Positions 25,180 to 34,111 of a stretch of 42,495 nt of DNA are shown in pieces. A model generated the notes under the pieces. It searched no databases, had not been told where the DNA came from, and was given only the letters and a program-made list of their open reading frames with translations. Position 1 is the stretch's first letter. Each line of letters opens with the position of its first letter. This DNA is from an uncultured Armatimonadota bacterium (GTDB lineage Bacteria; Armatimonadota; Fimbriimonadia; Fimbriimonadales; Fimbriimonadaceae): NCBI GenBank assembly GCA_903927345.1, contig CAIYMO010000015.1, positions 1 to 42,495 on the forward strand. Direction: 5' to 3'. The translations under genes and the position numbers were made by a program.

Positions 25180-25206
25180 AGCCCCAGCACTGAACGCGCT
25201 GGGGCT
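25180..25206. terminator. Hairpin between carbonic anhydrase and rpsO, possible terminator
   Basis: A perfect 9-bp stem AGCCCCAGC / GCTGGGGCT with a 9-nt loop. Seen from the carbonic anhydrase gene (minus strand) it lies 17 bp after the stop, but the T-run is weak (CTATTGATT). Confidence 0.6.
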
Positions 25207-25222
25207 TTGAAACGACAAACAA

Positions 25223-25984
25223 CTACTTTCCGCAGTGCTCGCAATGGGCCTTCTTCGCCCCAAACTCGTAAAAGTTTTTGACGAGTCCCGACTCAAGATC
25301 ATAGATCGAACCGACGACCGTGATCTTACGATCCTTCACCAACTTCTTCAGTGGAGCCGACTCGGCAACGTGGTTTACCGTGTTCATGACGTTCATGGTC
25401 ACGCAGTTGTGAAGCCGATCACCCGTCCAGGCCGACGTCTGCTTGATACAAGGCGAGATCTCTTTGATCAAACCCGGCAAGAAGCTCGCAACCGTGGTGT
25501 GGGTCGGCGCGGCATGTTTTACTGGCGCGTGACCGTGCTTCTTTTCTGTAAAGAAAGGCTGATGCGCGTGGCTTGCCCCGCCCGAAGCGTCAAGCGCCGC
25601 TTTCACCGCGCCGCATTTCTCGTGGCCAAGAACCACTACCAGACTCGAACCGAGGTGCTCAACCGCGTATTCAATACTAGCAATGATATCTGGATCGGCA
25701 ACGTTACCCGCCACCCGAAGAACAAACAAATCCCCAAGTCCTCGATCAAAAATGATTTCTGGCGAAAGTCGAGAATCCGCGCAAGTCAAAACAACCGCAA
25801 ACGGTGACTGCCCCTTAGAAGTCTCGAACCGCCGATCCGAACCCTGGTTCGGGTGCTCGGTGTGACCTGCGACAAAGCGAAGGTTCCCTTCGCGTAAAAG
25901 TGAAAAAGCATCTGCCGCGCTAACCTTCGGCTGCGTCGTGCCAGACATGATCAATGTGGTTGCAAAAGTGACTGCTGAAACCAT
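25223..25984 (-). CDS. Exported beta-carbonic anhydrase
   Basis: 253 residues; interconverts CO2 and bicarbonate. Zinc ligands and the Asp/Arg dyad are present: C68-A-D70-S-R72, then H121-E-K-C124. AVSAAD-type start of family (SAADAFSLLREGNLRFVAG) follows a hydrophobic N-terminus (about 1-15) that looks like a signal peptide, so it is probably periplasmic. Two oddities: a His-rich insertion after the active site (SHAHQPFFTEKKHGHAP, about 140-165) and a C-terminal HCEHCGK with a CxxC, either of which could bind extra metal. Stands alone, with hairpins on both sides. Confidence 0.92.
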   Translation of the reverse strand: MVSAVTFATTLIMSGTTQPKVSAADAFSLLREGNLRFVAGHTEHPNQGSDRRFETSKGQSPFAVVLTCADSRLSPEIIFDRGLGDLFVLRVAGNVADPDIIASIEYAVEHLGSSLVVVLGHEKCGAVKAALDASGGASHAHQPFFTEKKHGHAPVKHAAPTHTTVASFLPGLIKEISPCIKQTSAWTGDRLHNCVTMNVMNTVNHVAESAPLKKLVKDRKITVVGSIYDLESGLVKNFYEFGAKKAHCEHCGK

Positions 25985-26029
25985 AGTAATTCCCCAGCAG
26001 GGGGGTTCCCGTTCAGCGATTTTTGTTAA

Positions 26030-26063
26030 CCAGCAAATCTGACAGTTAAGCCAGATTTGCTGG
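26030..26063. terminator. Hairpin after the hydroxyproline operon
   Basis: A perfect 12-bp stem CCAGCAAATCTG / CAGATTTGCTGG with a 10-nt loop, 10 bp after the stop of the last operon gene. Neither side has a good T-run (minus side TTAACAAAAATC), so it is either an imperfect terminator or an RNA 3'-end stabiliser. Confidence 0.6.
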
Positions 26064-26073
26064 AAAAAGGCGT

Positions 26074-27453
26074 TTACAACCCAGCGGTGACGAACTCAGG
26101 TGCGTTCTGATAAGCAACCGGTCGCAACCATCGCTCTGGAGCATGATTTCCGACGCTTGTAAACCGAACGTCAGAAGACGCCGGGTAAGGTCCTCCATGC
26201 TGGGTCGGCTCACAAACCTCAACCCCCGTTGGGAAGCCGTTGAACACGATGCGTCCCGCAATCTGCTCCACCGGAGGAACCAGAATCTCCACCAAATGTT
26301 GATCTCCCTCGCCAAAGTGGATCGACGAGCTCAAGTTGCCTTGCGTTCCCACGCAAGCCAACATTTCGTCAAAGCTCTTGCAAGTAACAATCAAACCGAA
26401 TGGGCCGAACACTTCTTCTTGCAGGTGCGAATTCTTGATGAACTCAGCCCCCGAAACCTCCGCAAGTCCCGCTTGACCAGGGTTCTGAACTTCGACCAGC
26501 GTGGTCACGCCTTCTTGGCGGCACGTTGACTGAGCAAGCCGAACATAGCTCTCCTCAATCCCCGGCGTTAACATCTTGCCCGCTGGAGCCGCTGCTGCTA
26601 GCTCTTGCATCCGCACCTTCGCCGCAGTCCACTCAGGCGAATCAATCCCAAGCACGATTCCCGGATTGGTGCAGAACTGTCCAACTCCAAGGGTCAAAGA
26701 CGGGATATATCCGTCTGCAAATCCTGATACACCACCCGGCAAAACAAAGATCGGGTTGACCGAACCCATCTCTGCAAACACCGGAATCGGCACCGGTCGC
26801 TTCGCTGCGGCATCCATGAACAATCGCCCCACCCGCAACGAACCAGTAAATCCAACTCCTTTGATCAACGGATGCTCGACCAATCCGAGCGAGACCGAGT
26901 TGTCGCCATGGACGCATTGGAAGGTCCCTTCAGGAAACCCAAGCGACTTCACTTGAGCCGACACGATATCTGCAACCATCCGCGAAGTCTCCGGATGAGC
27001 AGGGTGAGCCTTGACCACCACCGGACAGCCTGCAGCCAGCGCAGAAGCCGTGTCCCCGCCGGCCACACTGTAAGCCAAAGGGAAGTTCGATGCTCCGAAC
27101 ACCGCAACCGGACCCAGTGGAATCATAAATCGACTGATCCGGGGCCGAGGAGGAGTCCGGTCCGGAATCGCGGTCACTGAGTCAACCTGCTTAAACCTGC
27201 CCGCCCGTACATCAACGGCGTGGTTTCGGAACTGACCTGCCGTCCGGTCGCATTCACCGTTCAACCGCGCCTCAGGAAGGTGAGTCTCCCGCATCGCCAC
27301 CGGCACAATCTCCGCCTTTGCCGCAGTCAACGCATCCGCAATTCCATCAAGCAGATCCGCAAGCGCGTTCCCCTCAACAGTGCGAAGGAACGGCGCGGCA
27401 TCAGCAGCGCGACGGATAACGGCATCGAGTTCGGACAATTGAATTTCAAGCAT
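26074..27453 (-). CDS. 2,5-dioxovalerate (alpha-ketoglutarate semialdehyde) dehydrogenase
   Basis: 459 residues, NAD(P)-dependent aldehyde dehydrogenase fold. Signatures: PLGPVAVFGASNFPLAYS, GCPVVVKAHPAHPETS, GVGFTGSLRVGR, EMGSVNPIFV and the catalytic Cys in GVGQFCTNPG. The ASNFPLA and KAHPAHP forms are typical of the ketoglutarate semialdehyde dehydrogenase branch. It catalyses the last step of hydroxyproline degradation, giving 2-oxoglutarate. The ATG at 27453 overlaps the upstream dehydrogenase stop by 8 bp (ATGCTTGA). Last gene of the operon. Confidence 0.87.
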   Translation of the reverse strand: MLEIQLSELDAVIRRAADAAPFLRTVEGNALADLLDGIADALTAAKAEIVPVAMRETHLPEARLNGECDRTAGQFRNHAVDVRAGRFKQVDSVTAIPDRTPPRPRISRFMIPLGPVAVFGASNFPLAYSVAGGDTASALAAGCPVVVKAHPAHPETSRMVADIVSAQVKSLGFPEGTFQCVHGDNSVSLGLVEHPLIKGVGFTGSLRVGRLFMDAAAKRPVPIPVFAEMGSVNPIFVLPGGVSGFADGYIPSLTLGVGQFCTNPGIVLGIDSPEWTAAKVRMQELAAAAPAGKMLTPGIEESYVRLAQSTCRQEGVTTLVEVQNPGQAGLAEVSGAEFIKNSHLQEEVFGPFGLIVTCKSFDEMLACVGTQGNLSSSIHFGEGDQHLVEILVPPVEQIAGRIVFNGFPTGVEVCEPTQHGGPYPASSDVRFTSVGNHAPERWLRPVAYQNAPEFVTAGL

Positions 27454-28693
27454 AACGGTTGGGGTCGAGTTGGTCGAGAGGGAGGGTCGTAGAACGATTA
27501 CTAATGAGGTCTGAAACGAGCTTACCGGTGATCGGTCCAAGGCTCAGTCCCATCATTCCGTGGCCCGAGGCCACGATAACATTTGGGTTTGCCTTGATGC
27601 GCCCGATATAGGGCAATCCATCCGGCGGACAAGGGCGGTTACCCACCCAGATTGGCTCGCCATGTAGATCGGCTTCCGAGAATTGGGGATAGAACTGAGG
27701 GACGGACTCGACAATGCCGTGAACCCGGTTTTCGTTCACGTAATCACTTGGCGGACCCAGCTCCATTGTCCCCGCCACGCGAAGTCCATTCTCCATCGGC
27801 GTAATCGCAACTCGTGCTTCTGCCAACAGCGCGCAAACCTTTGGCATCGCGGGTGGCTTCGCAATCGTCATGCTATAGCCCCGCCCCGCAAGCATGGGCA
27901 TCTTCAGCCCGAGGCTCCGAACCATTCCGCCGGACCAAGCGCCCGTCGCAATCACCAATTCGTCAAACAAAAACTCCCCGACTTGAGTGTGTACTCGGTC
28001 AAGCTTGCCCTTTGTCTTACCAAAACCAGTGGGAGATTGGAGATTTACGAACGTCGCCCCGTGCCGAGTCAGATGATCTCTCAAAGCCGAGATTAAGTTC
28101 TGCGGAGTCAGCGAAGCGTCATCCAAGAAGTGCACCGCACCGCAAACGTCAACATCTGCCCCCGTCTCAACTTCCTTAAGCTCCGGCAATGACAACACCT
28201 TCGCTCGAACCCCGATCTGGTTCGCTCGCTGAGCCAACTTCGCCTCATGATCCAAGCTGCTCTGCTTCTTGCAAAGCATCAGCAGGCCATCTTTCCGTAG
28301 CTCAAACCCAACGCCAATCGCCTCGGTTAATGCCTCGTACTCTCGCCGAGAATGCAGGTTCAAATCCCGAAGAATCATCTCGGTCTTCTGAACATGTTCC
28401 GGGTTTGCCGCTTTGTAAAAGCTCCAAGTCCACAGAAGTTGGTCTACCGAGGGAGGGAAGTGGAACCCGAACGGCGACTTCGGATTCAGGAGCATCTTCA
28501 GCCCCATCTGAATCATCCCCGGCGCCGCTAGCGGCACAAAATGGCTCGGAACAATCATCCCGGCATTCCCAGTGGAAGTGCTCTCTGCACCCTCAAACTG
28601 GTTATCAATCACGGTCACTTCGTGGCCGTCCTGCTGGGCATAGTAAGCCGAGCAAAGACCAATCACACCACCGCCGATCACAACAACCTTCAT
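27446..28693 (-). CDS. FAD-dependent D-amino-acid dehydrogenase, probably D-hydroxyproline dehydrogenase
   Basis: 415 residues, DadA/D-amino-acid oxidase family. The N-terminal dinucleotide motif VVIGGGVIGLCSAYYA and VTVIDNQ bind FAD; the C-terminus has PYIGRIKANPNVIVASGHGMMGLSLGP. In this context it should oxidise cis-4-hydroxy-D-proline to 1-pyrroline-4-hydroxy-2-carboxylate. The ATG at 28693 overlaps the epimerase stop as ATGA, which fixes the start against a longer in-frame ATG at 28708. The substrate is inferred from the neighbours. Confidence 0.85.
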   Translation of the reverse strand: MKVVVIGGGVIGLCSAYYAQQDGHEVTVIDNQFEGAESTSTGNAGMIVPSHFVPLAAPGMIQMGLKMLLNPKSPFGFHFPPSVDQLLWTWSFYKAANPEHVQKTEMILRDLNLHSRREYEALTEAIGVGFELRKDGLLMLCKKQSSLDHEAKLAQRANQIGVRAKVLSLPELKEVETGADVDVCGAVHFLDDASLTPQNLISALRDHLTRHGATFVNLQSPTGFGKTKGKLDRVHTQVGEFLFDELVIATGAWSGGMVRSLGLKMPMLAGRGYSMTIAKPPAMPKVCALLAEARVAITPMENGLRVAGTMELGPPSDYVNENRVHGIVESVPQFYPQFSEADLHGEPIWVGNRPCPPDGLPYIGRIKANPNVIVASGHGMMGLSLGPITGKLVSDLISNRSTTLPLDQLDPNRYA

Positions 28694-29613
28694 GAAATCC
28701 CCCAGCAAAACGGATCAGATTCGTCAAAGATCAGCTTCGAATCACCACAGATGTGAGCCTGTCCAACAATGTGCGGAATCAACTGCCGCTGATCATCCAG
28801 CGTCACCCAACCGGTGAACTTTGAACCGGTGATCGATTCCTGAACCCACTTCTCGCCTTCCGCAAGTTTCCCATCGGCAAACAGGCAAGCCAGCTTCGCA
28901 CTTGTCCCAGTTCCACATGGCGATCTATCATAAGCCGATCCAGGGCAGAGAACAAAGTTCCGCGAATCCGCCGTCGGAGTGTCGTCAAACAACTCGATGT
29001 GGTCAACAAAATGACTCTCCGACTCAAGGGCATTAACCGCGTCCCGAATTTCCTCCGTCAAACTGATCAGCGCACCCGCGTTTTCTACGAGCAACTCCGG
29101 CATCTCCGGAGTTCGATGAGCCAAGAAAAACCAGTTTCCTCCCCACGCAACATCCCCAACCACAGTCCCAAGCGACACCTGAACCGAGATTCCCTGCTGA
29201 GCCCGAACACTCGGGACATTCTGAATCTCGACCTCGCCATTCTCCAGCAAAGTCGCCTCAACAACCCCAACCGGGGTCTCGATCCGATGCACTCCCGCTT
29301 CAATTCGCCCCAAGTATTTGAGAGTCTCAATCACCCCAATCGTCCCGTGTCCGCACATCCCCAGGTAGCCGACGTTGTTGAAGAACACCACCCCACAGAC
29401 ACACGAAGCATCCTGCGACTCAGTGAGCAACGCCCCCACAATCACATCATTCCCGCGAGGCTCGCAAACCACGCCCTGACGCAAATGATCCTGATGCTGT
29501 TGCATCCAATCACGCTTCTCAGCCGCCGTCGCACCTTCCGGTTCCGGCCAGCCGCCAACAACGACCCGAGTAGGTTCTCCGCCCGTGTGAGAGTCAATGA
29601 CGTGAATGTTCAT
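28690..29613 (-). CDS. 4-hydroxyproline 2-epimerase (proline racemase family)
   Basis: 307 residues. Both catalytic cysteines are present: C87 in GMCGHGTIG and C233 in DRSPCGTGTSAK. Dehydratase relatives have Thr at the first or altered residues at these sites, so an epimerase/racemase is expected. IHVIDSHTGGEPTRVV is the family start. It converts trans-4-hydroxy-L-proline to cis-4-hydroxy-D-proline. The start is ATG 29613, 3 nt after the stop of the upstream gene; a TTG at 29616 is also in frame. Coupled to the next gene by ATGA. Confidence 0.9.
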   Translation of the reverse strand: MNIHVIDSHTGGEPTRVVVGGWPEPEGATAAEKRDWMQQHQDHLRQGVVCEPRGNDVIVGALLTESQDASCVCGVVFFNNVGYLGMCGHGTIGVIETLKYLGRIEAGVHRIETPVGVVEATLLENGEVEIQNVPSVRAQQGISVQVSLGTVVGDVAWGGNWFFLAHRTPEMPELLVENAGALISLTEEIRDAVNALESESHFVDHIELFDDTPTADSRNFVLCPGSAYDRSPCGTGTSAKLACLFADGKLAEGEKWVQESITGSKFTGWVTLDDQRQLIPHIVGQAHICGDSKLIFDESDPFCWGIS

Positions 29614-29616
29614 CAA

Positions 29617-30522
29617 CTACAGTGTAGGGCGATTCGCAACCGCTTCGTCGATGACCGCCTGAATCCGAACGCGCTCAGCTCCGACCAACGGCAATCGCGG
29701 CAATCGGACATGCTCCGCGCAGTATCCCGTCGTCGCCGTCGCCAATTTAATGTTCTGAACAAACTTGATTCCAACGTCCAAATGCGCCACCGGCGAGAAC
29801 CACTTATAAAGCTCCCGAGCCTCGTCCCACTTGCCTGCCATCGCCAAGTCCCAAAGGCGCTGATTCTCGTAAGGGAAGGCAAGCCCAATCCCCATCACCC
29901 AGCCAACGGCACCGAGAAACGCACACTCCAGCGCAAGATCATCAACCCCCGCAAACAGCGCCAACCGATTCCCGATCTGCTTCTGAATGTCAAGGAACCG
30001 CCGCGTATCTCCCGAAGACTCCTTCAATGCGACAAATCGATCACTCGCGTCGCACAACGTCTCCAAAATCTCTGGAGTCAAATCGCCTGGATACGCCAAA
30101 GGATTGTTGTAAAGCAAAATCGGCAGATCCGATGCCTTCGCAACCGTCGTAAAGTGCGTGATCAGCTCATCGCGATCCGCCTTGTAAACCATCGCCGGCA
30201 TCAGCATGATCCCGTCGATTCCCAGCGCCGCACATTTAGCAGAGTAGGAAGCCGCCTGAGCCGTCGAAGTATCCGCAACCCCGCTCAACACCGCCACTCG
30301 TCCTGCCGAAACCTCGCGAGCAACCCGCAAAATCTCAAACTTCTCATCCCAGGTCAAAGCCAGGTTCTCACCCAACGACCCCATCATCACAAACCCCTTC
30401 ACCCCTGAGTCAATCAGAACTTCAAGGTGAGCCCGCAACTGATCGTAGTTGATCGAAAGATCGGCGTTGAAAGGAGTCGTCAGAGCCGGAAACGATCCGG
30501 ACCAATAAGGCGTGCTGGGCAT
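29617..30522 (-). CDS. DapA-family lyase, probably 1-pyrroline-4-hydroxy-2-carboxylate deaminase
   Basis: 301 residues, TIM-barrel class I aldolase-type fold. Schiff-base Lys167 (VALKESSGD) and catalytic Tyr138 (PILLYNNP) are present, with GSLGENLALTWDEK near the front. Among DapA relatives, the operon with epimerase, D-hydroxyproline dehydrogenase and ketoglutarate semialdehyde dehydrogenase points to the deaminase that yields 2,5-dioxovalerate; dihydrodipicolinate synthase or N-acetylneuraminate lyase are less likely here. It is the first of the four pathway genes; the small gene 10 bp upstream may share its transcript. Confidence 0.85.
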   Translation of the reverse strand: MPSTPYWSGSFPALTTPFNADLSINYDQLRAHLEVLIDSGVKGFVMMGSLGENLALTWDEKFEILRVAREVSAGRVAVLSGVADTSTAQAASYSAKCAALGIDGIMLMPAMVYKADRDELITHFTTVAKASDLPILLYNNPLAYPGDLTPEILETLCDASDRFVALKESSGDTRRFLDIQKQIGNRLALFAGVDDLALECAFLGAVGWVMGIGLAFPYENQRLWDLAMAGKWDEARELYKWFSPVAHLDVGIKFVQNIKLATATTGYCAEHVRLPRLPLVGAERVRIQAVIDEAVANRPTL

Positions 30523-30532
30523 CGTGGAGATT

Positions 30533-31042
30533 TTACTCGCCTACGAGCGAACCATCATCGTTCATCCAGGGAATCTGCACATACGCCTGGACGTGTTCCC
30601 AGTTTCTCAAAAGCGTGCAGCGCTCTGTTGCCCACGTCCGAGCCAATCCATCAATCCCCTTATTTTGGAGAATGACGAGGAGGTCAGAGATTCTCCGCGA
30701 AAAATTCGCTTCATCCGCTTCCTCGATGCAATCCAGAAGTCTTCCGGTGATCCCGATGCACGCAGGAGAAGTCAGGATGGCCGACTCGCGTACACGGTCG
30801 TTCGGACTCCCGTCATATGTGGCCTTGAAATGTTTTGTGACCAAGTAAGCTTTGAATTCGCTGAATCCAAACTCGTCGACTCCCCAAGTAAAGTAAAGGA
30901 ACCAATCCTGGTAGCGAGCCCAACAACAATGCGCTTCGATCTGCTCATATTCCCAGGCTGGATTCGAGGAGACGACTTTTTGGATCAGTTGGCATGCGTG
31001 GGCCATCATCCCAACATCTACCTGGTATAGACCAAGCTTCAA
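30533..31042 (-). CDS. Hypothetical protein
   Basis: 169 residues, not recognised. Rich in Trp and aromatic residues (NPAWEYEQIEAHCCWARYQDWFLYFTWGVDEFG) with no signal peptide; the middle looks helical. The likely start is TTG 31042, preceded by GGTGGAAGAG. It lies 10 bp upstream of the DapA-like gene and 49 bp downstream of another small gene. The opposite strand also has an open frame over the same span (30512-31030), but its composition looks like a shadow. Confidence 0.55.
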   Translation of the reverse strand: MKLGLYQVDVGMMAHACQLIQKVVSSNPAWEYEQIEAHCCWARYQDWFLYFTWGVDEFGFSEFKAYLVTKHFKATYDGSPNDRVRESAILTSPACIGITGRLLDCIEEADEANFSRRISDLLVILQNKGIDGLARTWATERCTLLRNWEHVQAYVQIPWMNDDGSLVGE

Positions 31043-31091
31043 ATCTCTTCCACCCGAGTTCCAAGAACAACCATTTCAATTTTGGGGTGCT

Positions 31092-31574
31092 TCATTTCAG
31101 ATTCCGAAGTGCCTCGTGTTCATGCTCGTTCGCAGCGTCGAGCTGCCGAAAGACACTGCTAAAGTTCTCCCTAACATCATGACCGTCATCAGGTAGACGG
31201 AGTTGGCGAACAAACTTGAAGTTTTCGCAAATGGTTTCTAAGCTGGGGGCTTCCTCAATGATCTTCCAAATGCCAGTGTCCATGCATGCATTCGCTATGT
31301 CTGCCCGCATGAACTGGTCGGCAGTCAACACATTGGCCAATATAGCCCCGAGAGAATTCACTCGGAAACAGATGAAGAAGCTGTCATTGTGAACCCACGA
31401 TTCCCCAATTCCAAAACCGTCGGCAAGCTGCCACCTGGAATCTCGGGGAAAGTGAGACTCGAGTATTACCCGTAGATGCAAGTTGTCACCACGGTAACCC
31501 TTGGTCCGAAGCTTCACCCTTCGGCAAGCGGCCAAAAGCCGTTTTAGCTTCCAGCCTAATCTGACTTTTAACAC
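31092..31574 (-). CDS. Hypothetical protein
   Basis: About 160 residues, not recognised. A basic N-terminus (KVRLGWKLKRLLAACRRVKLRTKG) is followed by a mixed region with SHFPRDSRWQLADGFGIGESWVHND and an acidic, helical C-terminus. The GTG at 31574 starts right after the DPP-IV-like stop with GGAAG upstream; ATG 31598, overlapping the upstream gene by 23 bp, is an alternative. Position suggests it shares the peptidase transcript. Confidence 0.5.
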   Translation of the reverse strand: MLKVRLGWKLKRLLAACRRVKLRTKGYRGDNLHLRVILESHFPRDSRWQLADGFGIGESWVHNDSFFICFRVNSLGAILANVLTADQFMRADIANACMDTGIWKIIEEAPSLETICENFKFVRQLRLPDDGHDVRENFSSVFRQLDAANEHEHEALRNLK

Positions 31575-31575
31575 G

Positions 31576-34077
31576 TCACTTCCAACGAGGCTCGACACCT
31601 AGCAGATTCTTCACCAGAAAGTCCCGCTGCTTCCGCTTCCCATAAGGATGTCCAACCGCCCCATGCCCCACGTTCGGAATCGTGACGAAGTCAAAGTCCT
31701 TGTCCGCCTTTATCAAAGCATCAATCACCTGGTAAGTCGAAGCCGGATCAACATTCGTATCCGCCTCCCCTAACAACAGAAGCAACTTTCCGCGAAGGTT
31801 CTTCGCCAAAGTTCGCCCGGACTGCGCCTCATAATGCGGCCCGACCAAGCCCATCCACTGCTCATTCCACCAGATCTTGTCCATCCGGTTGTCATAGCAG
31901 CCACAATCCGCCACCCCGACCTTATAGAAATCCCCTTGGGTCAACAGCGCATGGAGTGTGTTCTGCCCGCCGGCCGAGGTTCCATAAATCCCCACCCGAG
32001 TCAAATCCATCGAAGGAATCTGCTGAGCAACCGACTTCATCCAAAGAATCCGGTCGGGGAACCCGGCGTCCACGATGTTCTGATAGCAAACGTCGTGAAA
32101 CGCCTTGCTCCGATTACTCGTCCCCATCCCATCGATGCGAACTACGATGAACCCAAGCTCCGCCATCTGCATCCCACCCGCGTTGGTGTGGAAGTTCTTA
32201 GGAACGTGGCTGCTATGCGGACCCGCATAAATGTCCTCCACCACCGGATAGCTCTTCGCCGGGTCAAAGTTCGTCGGCAAATAGACATGACCCCAAATGT
32301 CCGTCTTCCCGTCCCGTCCCTTCGCGCTGAACACTCGCGGCATCTGGAACCCGGCTTTAAGTAGCTCCGAAGGATCGGCAACTTCAAGGTCAACCACCTT
32401 CTTCCCCGTGACCGCGCTCCGAACCTCATGCACCGGAGCCATGTCCGGCCGCGAATACGAGTCAAGCAAATATGCTCCATCCGGCGAATACGAGACCCGG
32501 TGGTTCCCGTTCCCCTCGGTCAGCCTCGTGAACCCTGTTCCGTCGAACCCAATCCGGCAGAAATGAACATTGTAAGGATCCTGCGAAGCGTCCAACCCGC
32601 TCGCCTGAAACCAAATTTGCCGCCTTTCTTCATCAACGCGATCAACCGCCCGAACCACCCAATTCCCTTGTGTGATCGCTTGGTACCCGCGGCTCTCAAG
32701 GTCATAGAGATACAAATGGCTCCAACCTGATCGCTCGCTTTGCCAAACTGCGCTCTTGCCGCCACTCAAGACAGAGTAAAACGATTTCCCAGTCCAATCG
32801 ATAAACGTAGAACTGGTCTCCTCAATGACCGGGGTGGCAACGCAGGTGTCCGCCTCAACCACGACAAGGGACATGAGTTTGTGACCCCGCTCGTTGTAAC
32901 GGTACAAGAACCGTTTGCTGTCAAGCCATCGCTCCCCGTCCAAATCAAAAGGGTTGTTGTAGAGGGTTGTATTGCCACCGACCTCGAAAATCGTCCTGAC
33001 CCGCTTCGGAGCCGCGTCCCCAACCCGATAGATAAACAGCACCGGCTTCGCCACCTTATCACCCGGCTTCAAGTACTGCCGAGTCGTCAGCTTCGGCTGA
33101 AACTGGTCCATCGGAGTCGTGAAAACGATGTTCAGCGGATGTGCTTCCTCCGGCTCAACCTGATAAAACGCCACCGTCTTTGAATCCGGCGACCAAGCCA
33201 CCGGCCCCCGAAAAGCATTAGCCGCCGAACCCGAAGTCGTCAACTGCTTCCGGTCCTTCGCGGCAACATCAAAGAGATTCGCCTGGTTATCCGTAAACGT
33301 AATCCGCCACTTCCCGTCCGGCGACTCATTCTGCGGCCGCTGCCGAGCCGGAGTAAACGGAACCCGCTTCCCATCCAAAAACGCCGTCGACCCGTTCCGA
33401 TCTGGCTTATAAGTCGCCAACTTTGTCCCATCGAGACGAGTCACCGCCCAAAAGTGCGTCACCCAAGTGTGGATCGACCACTCCTTCCCTGGCTGCAAAG
33501 TCTGATACTCGCGCAAGCCCCCGTCATCCTGAATCCAGTGAATCTTCAGCGGCTCCGCCGAGTCGTTGCGGAACGTGATCGAAGTCTGATCCCCGCCTCC
33601 GCCACTCTCCGGAACCTCCTCCGGCGCATAAGCCTTCAACCCCCCAGCGTCCGGAGTCCGACCTTTCTTCACCTCAAACGTCTTCAGGTTCACCTGATAA
33701 GCGTCATCCAGCGTAAACGTCACCGTCGAACCATCATCGCTAAACGAAGCCTTTGGCGGCAACTGCGTCGGATCAACGGGTTTGCCCGCCGCCTTGCTCA
33801 GAGCCAGAGCAACCGCACGGTGATCAAACGCCAGCCCCTTCTTGCCCGCAGCCGCATCCACCAAAACAAACTCCGACTTCCCAGCCGGAAGCTGCCGGAC
33901 ATACCAAGCCTTCCCGCCCTTCAGCCAGTTCAGCGTCAACCGCTCATTCAGAACCTTCCCCGAGAACCGCTGCCCAAAAGAATCCGCCCGAGCATAATCC
34001 GCCGCTGACCCCTGCGAAAAAGCCAAGGTAGGGAAGGCAACAAGAAGCAAAGCAAGACGCCGAATCATGCTTGCCAT
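31576..34077 (-). CDS. Dipeptidyl-peptidase IV family serine peptidase (S9) with VHL-beta-like domain
   Basis: 833 residues, exported (signal MIRRLALLLVAFPTLAFSQ). Beta-propeller domain (about 130-560) with DPPIV signatures such as PVAWSPDSKTVAFYQ, then an alpha/beta hydrolase domain with the nucleophile Ser in GIYGTSAGGQN, Asp in LLGEADTNVDPAS and His in NVGHGAVG. It should remove dipeptides from peptide N-termini. A segment at about 165-240 (ITFRNDSAEPLKIHWIQDD, LREYQTLQPGKEWSIHTWV, HFWAV) matches the VHL beta-domain pattern, inserted within the propeller region. ATG 34077 was chosen with GGGGTG just upstream; ATG 34068 is nearly equivalent. Divergent from the small gene at 34112. Confidence 0.92.
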   Translation of the reverse strand: MASMIRRLALLLVAFPTLAFSQGSAADYARADSFGQRFSGKVLNERLTLNWLKGGKAWYVRQLPAGKSEFVLVDAAAGKKGLAFDHRAVALALSKAAGKPVDPTQLPPKASFSDDGSTVTFTLDDAYQVNLKTFEVKKGRTPDAGGLKAYAPEEVPESGGGGDQTSITFRNDSAEPLKIHWIQDDGGLREYQTLQPGKEWSIHTWVTHFWAVTRLDGTKLATYKPDRNGSTAFLDGKRVPFTPARQRPQNESPDGKWRITFTDNQANLFDVAAKDRKQLTTSGSAANAFRGPVAWSPDSKTVAFYQVEPEEAHPLNIVFTTPMDQFQPKLTTRQYLKPGDKVAKPVLFIYRVGDAAPKRVRTIFEVGGNTTLYNNPFDLDGERWLDSKRFLYRYNERGHKLMSLVVVEADTCVATPVIEETSSTFIDWTGKSFYSVLSGGKSAVWQSERSGWSHLYLYDLESRGYQAITQGNWVVRAVDRVDEERRQIWFQASGLDASQDPYNVHFCRIGFDGTGFTRLTEGNGNHRVSYSPDGAYLLDSYSRPDMAPVHEVRSAVTGKKVVDLEVADPSELLKAGFQMPRVFSAKGRDGKTDIWGHVYLPTNFDPAKSYPVVEDIYAGPHSSHVPKNFHTNAGGMQMAELGFIVVRIDGMGTSNRSKAFHDVCYQNIVDAGFPDRILWMKSVAQQIPSMDLTRVGIYGTSAGGQNTLHALLTQGDFYKVGVADCGCYDNRMDKIWWNEQWMGLVGPHYEAQSGRTLAKNLRGKLLLLLGEADTNVDPASTYQVIDALIKADKDFDFVTIPNVGHGAVGHPYGKRKQRDFLVKNLLGVEPRWK

Positions 34078-34111
34078 TACACCCCAAACCAAGCTGTGAT
34101 ACAGTAGAACC

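Noticed and set aside
30512-31030. Plus-strand open frame of 172 codons
   Set aside because: It overlaps the DapA-like start and the minus-strand gene at 30533-31042, and looks like a shadow of that gene.
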